The notes beneath the pieces were generated by a model. It was not told where the DNA came from and did no database searches. It saw only the letters and a list, made by a program, of their open reading frames with translations. A program made the position numbers and the translations under genes. A stretch of 64,000 nucleotides of DNA from Glycomyces sambucus. Lineage in GTDB: Bacteria; Actinomycetota; Actinomycetes; Mycobacteriales; Micromonosporaceae. Positions 39,651-49,213 of the stretch are shown piece by piece (the stretch's first letter is position 1; every line of letters starts with the position of its first letter). The stretch covers positions 62,001 through 126,000 of the forward strand of contig NZ_FNGF01000001.1 of assembly GCF_900102815.1 (NCBI RefSeq), in the 5' to 3' direction.

Positions 39651-40388
39651 CTACAGCCCGACCTCGCGGAACAGCTCCCCCACCTCGTTGGGGGTGAGCC
39701 GCCGCAGCGTCCCGGGCTTGAGGTTGCGCAGCTGGACCGGGCCGATCTCGGTGCGCACCAGGCGCGAGACGTGGTGCCCGACCTCGTCCATGAGGCGCCT
39801 CACAATGTGCTTGCGGCCCTCGTGGATGGTGATCTCGATCAACGACTGCCCCGCGTGCTCGTCGATGATCTTCAGCTTGTCGGCCTTCGCCAGCCCGTCC
39901 TCCAGCTCGACGCCCTTGAGCAACCGGTTCCAGGTGGGCTTGTCCATGATCCCGTTGACCTGCGCCCGGTACACCTTCGGCAGGCCGTGCGAGGGGTGCA
40001 TGATCCGGTTGGCCAGCTCGCCGTCGTTGGTGAGCAGCAACAGCCCCTCGGAGTCGGTGTCGAGCCGCCCCACGTGGAACACGCGCTGGTCGATGCCCTT
40101 GGCGAACTCCGCGAGCGAGGGCCGACCCTCGTCGTCGTCCATGGTCGAGACGATCCCGCGCGGCTTGTTGATCGCGAAGTACACCTTGTCGACGTCGGTG
40201 ATCACGCGCTTGCCCGAGACGTGGATGACGTCCTTCTCCGGGTCCACGCGCTGGCCGAGCCGGGCGGGCTCGCCGTTCACCTTCACCTTGCCCCGGGAGA
40301 TCAGGTCCTCGGCGGCGCGCCGGGAGGCGATCCCGGCCTGCGACAGGATCTTCTGCAGTCGTACGCCCTCGGCGTCAGCGTTGTTCAT
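39651..40388 (-). CDS. rluB: 23S rRNA pseudouridine synthase RluB-type
   Basis: The 245-residue pseudouridine synthase of the RsuA/RluB family has an N-terminal S4 domain (RLQKILSQAGIASRRAAEDL, about 10-57). The catalytic domain carries Asp110 in VFHVGRLDTDSEGLLLL; KVYFAINKPRGIVST precedes it and EGRKHIVRRLMDEVGHHV follows. RluB in E. coli modifies U2605 of 23S rRNA. The gene overlaps the end of scpB by 14 bases, the scpA-scpB-rluB order conserved in Gram-positives. Confidence 0.93.
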   Translation of the reverse strand: MNNADAEGVRLQKILSQAGIASRRAAEDLISRGKVKVNGEPARLGQRVDPEKDVIHVSGKRVITDVDKVYFAINKPRGIVSTMDDDEGRPSLAEFAKGIDQRVFHVGRLDTDSEGLLLLTNDGELANRIMHPSHGLPKVYRAQVNGIMDKPTWNRLLKGVELEDGLAKADKLKIIDEHAGQSLIEITIHEGRKHIVRRLMDEVGHHVSRLVRTEIGPVQLRNLKPGTLRRLTPNEVGELFREVGL

Positions 40389-41130
40389 CTTCCTCGATAT
40401 CCGTCACATCGTCCGGTAGGAACGGGGCCAGCTCAGGCAGCTGGTCGACCGAGTCCAGTCCGATCTTCTCCAAGAACAGGGTGGTGGTGCGGTAGAGCGT
40501 CGCCGTCGAGTCCGGGTCGGTCCCGCACTCCTCGACCAGGCCGCGCGCCAGCAGCGTGCGGATGACGCCGTCGCAGTTGACCCCCCGGATGGCCGAGATG
40601 CGGCCGCGGGTGACCGGCTGGCGGTAGGCGACCACGGCAAGCGTCTCCAGCGCCGCCTTGGTGAGGCGGGCGGAGGCGCCGTCGGTCACGAAACGCTCCA
40701 CGTAGCGGGCGTAATCGGCCCGGGTGTAGAAGCGCCAGCCGCCGGCTTGGCGACGCAGATCGAATCCGCGTCCGTCACCAGTGTATTCGGCGCTGAGCCG
40801 ACCCAGCGTCTCGCGCACCTGTGAGCGCGGTCGCTCCAGCACCGAGGAGAGGAACTCCTCGGACAGGGGCTCCTCGGCGATCATGAGGATCGCCTCCAGG
40901 ACGGCCCCCAGGTCGACGTCGTCGGGGACGGGGCTGGAGGCGATGGCCTCGGGTTCGTCGTCGGCCTCGGGCTCGGCTGTGGCGACGGCCAGCGCGGCCG
41001 AGTACTCGTCGCCCGCGCCGAGCGGTTCGTCGGCGGGCGTGTCGGAGCGCATCGGCGCGGCCTCCTGGCGCGCGCTCGGCATCCGCCAGGCCGCCAGGCC
41101 CTCCTCCAGGTCCCCTGCTCGTTCGGTCAT
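40375..41130 (-). CDS. scpB: segregation and condensation protein B
   Basis: The 251-residue kleisin-interacting partner of SMC has an N-terminal extension of about 75 acidic, low-complexity residues. Two winged helices follow: LGAVLEAILMIAEEPLSEEF, then VERFVTDGASARLTKAALET, LAVVAYRQPVTRGRISAIRG and VNCDGVIRTLLARGLVEECG. L-A-(V/I)-(V/I)-A-Y-x-Q-P-(V/I)-T-R is the ScpB hallmark. ATG 41130 overlaps the scpA stop by four bases. Confidence 0.95.
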   Translation of the reverse strand: MTERAGDLEEGLAAWRMPSARQEAAPMRSDTPADEPLGAGDEYSAALAVATAEPEADDEPEAIASSPVPDDVDLGAVLEAILMIAEEPLSEEFLSSVLERPRSQVRETLGRLSAEYTGDGRGFDLRRQAGGWRFYTRADYARYVERFVTDGASARLTKAALETLAVVAYRQPVTRGRISAIRGVNCDGVIRTLLARGLVEECGTDPDSTATLYRTTTLFLEKIGLDSVDQLPELAPFLPDDVTDIEEDEQR

Positions 41131-42023
41131 TGGGCTGCGTCCTCCCCCGGCTCGGTGGCCGCGCCGGCGGGAGCCTCGGGCTCCTCGGGCGCGCCCGCGT
41201 ACTCGTCGACCTCGATGTCGGTGGTGCCCATACCGCCGAGCCAGCGCACGGTGAGCTCCCCGAGGGCCTGCATCTGCTCGAACCCGACCAGGGCCTCGCG
41301 GTAGAGCTCCAGGAGCGCGAGGAACCGGGCGACGACTTCGAGGTGGGTCTCGCAGTCGGAGGTCAGGGCCCGGAAGGTCGCGGTCTGGACGCGCTGGAGG
41401 CGGCGGGAGAGGATGACGGCGTGCTCGCGCACGGAGACGCGCTGGACGTGGATGTGCCCGGTGCCGACGGTGGGGGGCGGCTTGGGCTTCATGGCCTTCC
41501 CGGCGAGGGCGGCGAGGGCGTCGGGGGTGAGGTCGAGGACGAGTTCGGGCAGGAGGCCCTTGTAGCGCTCTTCGAGGGCGACGTTGCGTGCGACGCGGGT
41601 GGCGGCGCCGTCGGCGAGCTCGGAGAGGGCCCCGGCGGCCTCCATGTACGCCTTGTACTGGAGGAGGCGGGCGAAGAGGAGGTCGCGGGCTTCGAGGAGC
41701 GCGAGGTCCTCTTCGTCGTCGACGACGGTGCCGGGCAGGAGCCGGGCGGTCTTGAGGTCGAGGAGGGTGGCGGCGACGAGGAGGAACTCGGAGGTCTCCT
41801 CGAGGTTCCACGCCTCGTCGAGGCCGGTGACGTAGGCGATGAACTCGGAGGCGACCTCGTGGAGGGCGATCTCGGTGACGTCGAGCTTGTGCTTGCCGAT
41901 GAGCTGGAGCAGCAGGTCGAACGGGCCCTCGAAGTTGTCGAGCCGGACGTGGAAGCCGGTCTCGGCCTCGTCCGGTTCGCCCTCCCGCTGGGTCGGGAGC
42001 TGGGGCGTCTGCTGCTCGCTCAC
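41127..42023 (-). CDS. scpA: segregation and condensation protein A (kleisin)
   Basis: The 298-residue product starts with GTG at 42023. The N-terminal SMC-neck-binding segment is FHVRLDNFEGPFDLLLQLIG, then KHKLDVTEIALHEVASEFIA. The helical linker and C-terminal winged helix (CETHLEVVARFLALLELYRE) follow. About 35 extra acidic Glu/Ala-rich residues end the protein. With ScpB and SMC it forms the condensin that compacts the chromosome. It stands between parA and scpB in the same operon. Confidence 0.95.
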   Translation of the reverse strand: MSEQQTPQLPTQREGEPDEAETGFHVRLDNFEGPFDLLLQLIGKHKLDVTEIALHEVASEFIAYVTGLDEAWNLEETSEFLLVAATLLDLKTARLLPGTVVDDEEDLALLEARDLLFARLLQYKAYMEAAGALSELADGAATRVARNVALEERYKGLLPELVLDLTPDALAALAGKAMKPKPPPTVGTGHIHVQRVSVREHAVILSRRLQRVQTATFRALTSDCETHLEVVARFLALLELYREALVGFEQMQALGELTVRWLGGMGTTDIEVDEYAGAPEEPEAPAGAATEPGEDAAQ

Positions 42024-42151
42024 GCACGCAAGCTTAGACGGGCCCCGCAGACGCTACGGGGTGAACTCTGGGTTTCTTGGGGTGGAACGCGTTCGGGGTG
42101 GTCGGGCGGTCACTTGCCGCTACGTGTCGGTGTCGCTACTTCGACGTGCCG

Positions 42152-43078
42152 CTATTTATCCGTGGCGGCGATGAGCTCGCGGGCGAGCTGGCGGTAGGCG
42201 CGGGCGCCGGAGGAGGCGGGGGCCCAGGTGGTGATGGGCTCGCCGGCGACGGTGGTCTCGGGGAAGCGCACCGTGCGGGTGATGACGGTGCTGAAGACCT
42301 TGTCGCCGAAGGCTTCCACGACGCGCTGGAGGACCTGGCGCGAGTGGGTGGTGCGCGAGTCGTACATGGTCGCGAGGATGCCGTCGAGTTCGAGGTCGTA
42401 GTTGAGGCGCTCGCGGACCTTGTCGACGGTGTCCAGGAGCAGGGCCACGCCGCGGAGGGAGAAGAACTCGCACTCCAGGGGGACCAGGACCGAGTGCGCG
42501 GCGGTGAGCGCGTTGATCGTCAAGAGCCCCAGGGACGGCTGGCAATCGATGAGGATGTAGTCGAAGTCGGGCATGACCGGGCGCAGGACGCGGGCCAGGG
42601 TCTGCTCGCGGGCGACCTCGTTGACCAGCTGGATCTCGGCGGCGGAGAGGTCGATGTTGGCCGGGAGGAGGCGCAGGCCGGCGACGTTGGTCTTGACCAT
42701 GACATCGTCGATGTCGACGTCCTCCTGCATGAGGAGGTTGTAGACCGTCAGGTCGAGGGTGTGGGGGTTGGTGCCGAAGCCGACCGAGAGCGCGCCCTGC
42801 GGGTCGAAGTCGACCAGGAGCACCTTGCGGCCGTACTCGGCAAGGGCCGCACCGAGGTTGATAGTCGTGGTGGTCTTGCCGACCCCGCCCTTCTGGTTGG
42901 CCATGGCGATGACGCGGGCCGGCCCGTGGCGTTCGAGCGGCTGCGGCTGCGGGATCTCGCGCTTGCTCGTGTAGGTCTCGGGGTCGGGCGAGGACAGGTC
43001 CCCGTCGCCGTCAGTGGGAGGCATCTGCGCGGCCCCGCGCAGGGCCGCCCATTTGTCGTTGCTGTCCACACTGCTCAT
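42152..43078 (-). CDS. ParA-family ATPase (chromosome partitioning type)
   Basis: The 308-residue product has the deviant Walker A KGGVGKTT at residues 63-70, Walker A' (LLVDFDPQGALSVGF) and Walker B (DYILIDCQPSLGLLTINAL). The fold is complete to the C-terminal RAYRQLARELIAATDK. A 50-residue Pro/Asp-rich N-terminal extension precedes it. ATG 43078 is used since GGAGG lies five bases upstream; a longer start at 43126 has none. Located before scpAB with no parB, it is the second chromosomal ParA-like protein typical of this locus rather than ParA of the oriC parAB pair. Confidence 0.9.
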   Translation of the reverse strand: MSSVDSNDKWAALRGAAQMPPTDGDGDLSSPDPETYTSKREIPQPQPLERHGPARVIAMANQKGGVGKTTTTINLGAALAEYGRKVLLVDFDPQGALSVGFGTNPHTLDLTVYNLLMQEDVDIDDVMVKTNVAGLRLLPANIDLSAAEIQLVNEVAREQTLARVLRPVMPDFDYILIDCQPSLGLLTINALTAAHSVLVPLECEFFSLRGVALLLDTVDKVRERLNYDLELDGILATMYDSRTTHSRQVLQRVVEAFGDKVFSTVITRTVRFPETTVAGEPITTWAPASSGARAYRQLARELIAATDK

Positions 43079-43243
43079 TTCCGCCTCCGGGTGCGAGTCG
43101 GCACCGGGTGCCGGGCGTCTCACCATTGCCTGTCATAGCGACTGTACGTCAGTGTATCGAGGCTGTCGACGGCTTGCGAGACTCCGAGGCACCCGGTGTG
43201 GGATCGCCCGCTCGGCGGTGGGACGCGAGCGTCCCGTGTGTCC

Positions 43244-44365
43244 TCAGTTCTCGGCGAGGACCTGCGCGATCGGCTTGAGCGGCAGGTGGTGCGTGATCGC
43301 GACGGGCTCGTTGACGACCTGCCCGGCGTAGGTGTTCAGGCCCCCGGCGAGGGCGGCGTCGGTGCGCAGCGCCTCGGCCCAGCCGCGGTTGGCGAGCTTC
43401 ATGACGTACGGGAGCGTCGCGTTCGTCAGCGCGTACGTGGAGGTGTTCGGGACCGCGCCGGGCATGTTGGCGACGCAGTAGAACAGCTTGCCGCCGTAGG
43501 TGAACGTCGGGTCGTCGTGGGTGGTGGCCCGCGAGTGGGCGAAGCAGCCGCCCTGGTCGATGGCGATGTCGACGAGGACCGCGCCCTCCTTCATGTCGGC
43601 GAGGACCTCGTCGTCGACCACGGTGGGGGCCTTGGCGCCCGGGACGAGGACGGCGCCGATGACGAGGTCGGCCTCGCGGCAGGCCCGCTTGATCTCGAAG
43701 CGGTTGGAGACGATGGTGCGCAGGCGCCCCTGGTAGAGGTCGTCGGCGGCGTGGAGCTTGTCGAGGTTGAGGTCGAGGAGCTCGACGTCGGCGCGCATGC
43801 CGACCGCGACGGCGGCGGCGTTCATGCCGGAGACGCCGGCGCCGATGATGACGACGCGGGCCGGCGGGGTCCCGGGGACGCCGCCCATGAGGGTGCCGCG
43901 GCCGCCCTCGGGGCGCTGGAGGTGGTAGGCGCCGGCCTGGACGGCCAGGCGGCCCGCGACCTCGCTCATGGGCGCCAGGAGCGGCAGGCGGCCGTCGGCG
44001 GTCTGCACGGTCTCGTAGGCGATGCCGGTGACGTGGCGCTCCAGGAGGGCGTCGGTGCACTCGGCGCTCGCGGCGAGGTGGAGGTAGGTGAAGAGGGTCT
44101 GGCCCGGGAGCATCCGGTGGAACTCGTCCTGGACCGGCTCCTTGACCTTGAGGACGAGGTCGCCGGTGCTCCAGGTGGAGTCGGCGTCGGGGCAGATGAC
44201 GGCCCCGGCCGCGCGGTAGTCGTCGTCGGTGATGGCCGAGCCGAGCCCGGCTCCGGTCTCGATGCTGACGTGGTGGCCGGCGGCGACGAGCTCGTGGACG
44301 CCGGCGGGCGTGAGGGCGACGCGGTACTCGTTGTTCTTGATCTCGCGGGGGACGGCGACTTTCAC
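43244..44365 (-). CDS. ald: alanine dehydrogenase
   Basis: The 373-residue NAD-dependent enzyme interconverts L-alanine and pyruvate plus ammonia. The N-terminal substrate region has KVAVPREIKNNEYRVALTPA, with Arg15 and further on Lys (LVLKVKEPVQDEF). His is in LFTYLHLAAS. The NAD Rossmann motif is VVIIGAGVSGMNAAAVA at about residue 170-186. The Asp of VDIAIDQGGCFAHSRATTHD is the catalytic acid region. Full family length. It is monocistronic-looking, with about 165 bases to parA on one side. Confidence 0.96.
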   Translation of the reverse strand: MKVAVPREIKNNEYRVALTPAGVHELVAAGHHVSIETGAGLGSAITDDDYRAAGAVICPDADSTWSTGDLVLKVKEPVQDEFHRMLPGQTLFTYLHLAASAECTDALLERHVTGIAYETVQTADGRLPLLAPMSEVAGRLAVQAGAYHLQRPEGGRGTLMGGVPGTPPARVVIIGAGVSGMNAAAVAVGMRADVELLDLNLDKLHAADDLYQGRLRTIVSNRFEIKRACREADLVIGAVLVPGAKAPTVVDDEVLADMKEGAVLVDIAIDQGGCFAHSRATTHDDPTFTYGGKLFYCVANMPGAVPNTSTYALTNATLPYVMKLANRGWAEALRTDAALAGGLNTYAGQVVNEPVAITHHLPLKPIAQVLAEN

Positions 44366-44508
44366 TCTACGGGTTCCTTCCGAAGCGTTGTGCCAGTTCG
44401 GGGCCGGTCGGCGACCCGCACGGGCAGTCTAAGACGCGCAGCGTCCTCGGCCCGGCATTCCTTCTGGGTCAGCGGTTCGGACGGCGTCGTCGCCGTGATC
44501 GTAAGTCA

Positions 44509-44536
44509 GGCCCGCCGCGCGTGCGCGCGACGGGCC
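44509..44536. terminator. hairpin downstream of the nudix gene
   Basis: GGCCCG (44509-44514) and CGGGCC (44531-44536) flank an inner GCGCG/CGCGC pair. It lies 43 bases after the nudix stop and may end that transcript. No T run on the minus strand. Confidence 0.4.
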
Positions 44537-44578
44537 CGTGGTTTTCGGTAACACCGCTCGGTGGCGCCGACGTGCGAC

Positions 44579-45133
44579 TCAGCGTCGTTCGAGGTGGAGC
44601 CTGGTGAGATTGAGCGCGAGCGCGCACACGCCGTTGCGGATCTCGCCGTCGGCGACGGCGGCGAGGGCCTTGTCGAGGTCCCACCAGACGAGTTCGATGC
44701 AGGTCTCCTCGTCGGTGCGCTCGTGCCGGTCGGCCTCGGGCACGGGGGTGAGGCCGGTGGCGAGGAAGTAGTGGATGAGCTCGTTCGAGATCCCCGGGGT
44801 GGTGTAGAACTCCCCGAGTTTGACGAGGTCGGCCGCGGCGAGGTCGACCTCCTCGGCGAGCTCGCGGCGGGCGGCCGCGGCGGGGTCCTCGCCCTGCACG
44901 TCGCGCAGGCCCGCCGGGAACTCCCACATGAGCTCCTTGGGCGGGACGCGGTACTGGCGGATGAGGCCGACGCGGCCCTCCTCGTCGAGCGGGACGGTGA
45001 CGACGGCGCCGCAGTGGTCGAGGAACTCCCGGCGGGCGCTGCCGCCGCCGGGCATCGCGACGGTCTCGGCGGTCAGGTCGTAGCACCAGCCGTGGTGGAG
45101 CACGGCGCTGTCGAGGACTCGGTAGTCATGCAC
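44579..45133 (-). CDS. NUDIX hydrolase, ADP-ribose pyrophosphatase type
   Basis: The 184-residue product carries the Nudix box G-x5-E-x7-R-E-L-x-E-E-x-x-L in GLRDVQGEDPAAAARRELAE, then EVDLAAADL, preceded by MWEFPAG. An upstream DHCGAVVTVPLDEEGRVGLI and RQYRVPP match ADP-ribose/GDP-mannose pyrophosphatases such as Rv1700, which lies at the same locus in mycobacteria. GTG 45133 (VHDYRVLDS) fits the family N-terminus; a start eight codons upstream is possible. Neither has a good ribosome binding site. Confidence 0.88.
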   Translation of the reverse strand: MHDYRVLDSAVLHHGWCYDLTAETVAMPGGGSARREFLDHCGAVVTVPLDEEGRVGLIRQYRVPPKELMWEFPAGLRDVQGEDPAAAARRELAEEVDLAAADLVKLGEFYTTPGISNELIHYFLATGLTPVPEADRHERTDEETCIELVWWDLDKALAAVADGEIRNGVCALALNLTRLHLERR

Positions 45134-45164
45134 GGAGCCACAGTAGCCGGGTTTCACCGCGGGT

Positions 45165-45704
45165 TCAGGATTCGCCGGCGGCGTCCTTGAGGCGCCGCAC
45201 GACGCCCTCGATCACCGCCGCGGACGGCAGGGGGACGCCCGCCAGCGCGGAGAGGAACAGGCCGTCGCCGACCAGCCGCACGATCTCGGCGGTGACGGGG
45301 TCCTCGACGCTCTCGTGCAGGAGTCTCGCCCAGCCGTCGAAGGAGAACAGGACGTCGCTGCGGGCGGCGGCGGACAGCTCCTCGTTGCCGCGCAGCGCGG
45401 TCAGCAGCGCCCACAGGCTGGCCGCGGACTCCTTCGAGGGGGCGGTGGAGTCGCGCAGGTAGGTCTCGACGACACCGTGGCTGCGGGCCTCCTGGAAGTT
45501 GGCCTCCTCCCGGGCCCGGAACCTCGCGGCGAGGCCGTCGTACAGGTCGGACTTGGACTTGAAGTGGTAGAGCAGGCCGCCCTTGGAGACGCCGGCCTCG
45601 GCGGCGACCTTCTCCAGGGTCACTCCCGAGGAGCCCTCGTTGACGAGGATGCGCTGGAGCGCGTTGAGAATCCGGTCACGCGTGCTCGGTTCGTCCTTGG
45701 TCAT
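45165..45704 (-). CDS. TetR-family repressor
   Basis: The 179-residue product begins MTKDEPSTRDRILNALQRIL. The HTH is VTLEKVAAEAGVSKGGLLYH, then FKSKSDLYDGLAARFRAREE, which with K-G-G-L-L-Y-H-F is typical of the TetR_C_23/AmtR-like exporter regulators. The rest is helical. The gene is divergent from the MFS exporter at 45866, and an inverted repeat covers its -10 region, so it probably represses both itself and the exporter. This pair interrupts the otherwise conserved nudix-pyrG neighbourhood. Confidence 0.88.
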   Translation of the reverse strand: MTKDEPSTRDRILNALQRILVNEGSSGVTLEKVAAEAGVSKGGLLYHFKSKSDLYDGLAARFRAREEANFQEARSHGVVETYLRDSTAPSKESAASLWALLTALRGNEELSAAARSDVLFSFDGWARLLHESVEDPVTAEIVRLVGDGLFLSALAGVPLPSAAVIEGVVRRLKDAAGES

Positions 45705-45721
45705 GCGACCTCCCGCTTGCT

Positions 45722-45741
45722 ACTATACCGTCTGGACGGTA
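45722..45741 (-). promoter_or_regulatory. TetR operator overlapping its own -10
   Basis: TACCGTC (45726-45732) and GACGGTA (45735-45741) are perfect inverted copies around two bases. On the minus strand TATAGT (45722-45727) is a -10 element overlapping the repeat. The tetR start is 18 bases downstream of it. Confidence 0.8.
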
Positions 45742-45865
45742 CAGCGATCTCGCCTGAACCGTCGATTCGATCACAAGCTTCGCCGAAGCGCCCCAGGTGC
45801 CCACCTGCGGGCCGCCCGTTCCGTAGGCGGCCCTCGGCCCGCGAACCGAACCAGAGGAGGACACC

Positions 45866-47374
45866 ATGACGACGACCCTGCCGCAGGACGCGGGCCGGCG
45901 CCCGCGCTTCACCGTGAAGCAGTGGTGGGCGCTGGCCGTGCTGGTGCTCCCCGTGCTGCTCATCTCCATCGACATGACCGTGCTCGGCTTCGCCGTCCCG
46001 TTCCTGTCCGAGGATCTCGAACCGACCTCCTCGCAGCTGCTGTGGATCGTCGACGTCTACGGGTTCACCCTCGCCGGACTCCTGGTGACCATGGGCACCA
46101 TCGGCGACCGCGTCGGCCGCCGGAAGCTCCTCGTCATCGGCTCCGCGGCGTTCGCCGCCGCGAGCGTCGTCGCCGCGTACGCGACCTCGGCCGAGATGCT
46201 CATCGCCGCCCGCGCGTTCCTGGGCCTGGCCGGCGCCACCCTCATGCCGACCACGCTCGCGCTCATGCGCAACCTCTTCACCGACGGCCGCCAGCGCAAG
46301 TTCGCCATCGCGATCTGGGCCTCCGGGTTCTCCGCGGGCTCGGCCGCCGGGCCGATCGTCGGCGGCTGGCTGCTGGAGCACTTCTGGTGGGGCTCGGTGT
46401 TCCTCATGGCCGCACCCGTCTCGATCGCGGTCATGATCGCCGCGCCGCTGCTGCTGCCGGAGTCCAAGGACCCGAAGCCGGGCCCGCTCGACCTGCTCAG
46501 CGTCACCATGTCGTTCCTGGCGATGTTCCCGTTCGTCTACGGCGTCAAGACCATCGCCGAGAAGGGCGCCTCCTGGACGGCCGCCGCCGCGATCGGCTTC
46601 GGCATCGCCATGGCGGTCCTGTTCGTGCGGCGCCAGCGCCACCTGGAGCACCCGCTCCTGGACCTGAACCTGTTCGGCATCAGGCGCTTCAGCGCCTCGC
46701 TCGCGACGAACTTCACCATCGTGTTCGCGATGATCTCGTCGCTGTTCCTGCTGACGCAGTACCTCCAGCTCGTGCTCGGGTACTCCCCCATGCAGGCGGG
46801 GCTCCTGCTCTTGCCGGAGATGGCGGTGTCGGTGGTCGCGGGCCTGGTGGCCGTGCGGCTCTCCGAGCGGATCGGCATGGCGCGCACCATCGTCGGCGGC
46901 CTTGTGTTCGTCATCACCGGGTTCGCCGCCATGGCGCTGGTAGGTGTGGACGAGGGCGCGCTGGTGGTCGTGGGGGCCTCGGTCCTCATCGGCACCGGCG
47001 CCGGGCTGGCGCAGACCGTCACCAACGACGCGATCCTCGCCGCGGCCCCGGCCGACCGGGCCGGGTCGGCCTCCGCGATCTCGGAGACCGCGTACGAGCT
47101 CGGCGGCGCGATGGGCGTCGCCCTGCTGGGATCCCTCGCGACCGGGATATACCGGAGTGAACTCGGGGACGCGCCCTCCGGCGCGTCGGAGACCCTGGGC
47201 GAGGCCGTGCACGTCGCCGCGACGCTCCCGGCCGAGGCCGGCGACGCGCTGCTCACCGCCGCGCGCACCGCGTTCACCCACGGGCTCCAGACCGTGGCAC
47301 TCATCGCCGCCGGACTGATCCTGGTCTCCACGATCGCCGTCGGCCGGGCCCTGCGCGAGAAGGCCAAGGCGTAA
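45866..47374 (+). CDS. DHA2-family MFS exporter (14 helices)
   Basis: The 502-residue protein has helix-1 SIDMTVLGFAVPFLSEDL, motif A after helix 2 (GTIGDRVGRRKLLVIGS), motif C (GSAAGPIVGGWLLEHF) and fourteen hydrophobic segments, as in actinobacterial SmvA/QacA-type exporters. ATG 45866 follows AGGAGGACACC. It is divergent from its presumed TetR regulator, with 161 bases between. Relatives export quaternary ammonium compounds and dyes; the substrate here is not known. A strong terminator follows. Confidence 0.9.
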   Translation: MTTTLPQDAGRRPRFTVKQWWALAVLVLPVLLISIDMTVLGFAVPFLSEDLEPTSSQLLWIVDVYGFTLAGLLVTMGTIGDRVGRRKLLVIGSAAFAAASVVAAYATSAEMLIAARAFLGLAGATLMPTTLALMRNLFTDGRQRKFAIAIWASGFSAGSAAGPIVGGWLLEHFWWGSVFLMAAPVSIAVMIAAPLLLPESKDPKPGPLDLLSVTMSFLAMFPFVYGVKTIAEKGASWTAAAAIGFGIAMAVLFVRRQRHLEHPLLDLNLFGIRRFSASLATNFTIVFAMISSLFLLTQYLQLVLGYSPMQAGLLLLPEMAVSVVAGLVAVRLSERIGMARTIVGGLVFVITGFAAMALVGVDEGALVVVGASVLIGTGAGLAQTVTNDAILAAAPADRAGSASAISETAYELGGAMGVALLGSLATGIYRSELGDAPSGASETLGEAVHVAATLPAEAGDALLTAARTAFTHGLQTVALIAAGLILVSTIAVGRALREKAKA

Positions 47375-47387
47375 GGGACGCAAGCGG

Positions 47388-47419
47388 AAGGGGCGGGACT
47401 CATGCGAGTCCCGCCCCTT
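47388..47419. terminator. bidirectional terminator between the exporter and pyrG
   Basis: A perfect 14-base stem, AAGGGGCGGGACTC (47388-47401) with GAGTCCCGCCCCTT (47406-47419), four-base loop. It lies 13 bases after the exporter stop and 11 bases after pyrG on the other strand, serving both convergent genes. Confidence 0.9.
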
Positions 47420-47430
47420 CCTCATATGTC

Positions 47431-49173
<1,743 letters not shown>

Positions 49174-49213
49174 CTAGCTCGCAAGCTTCGCTAGATGCAG
49201 CCGGTGGATCGCT

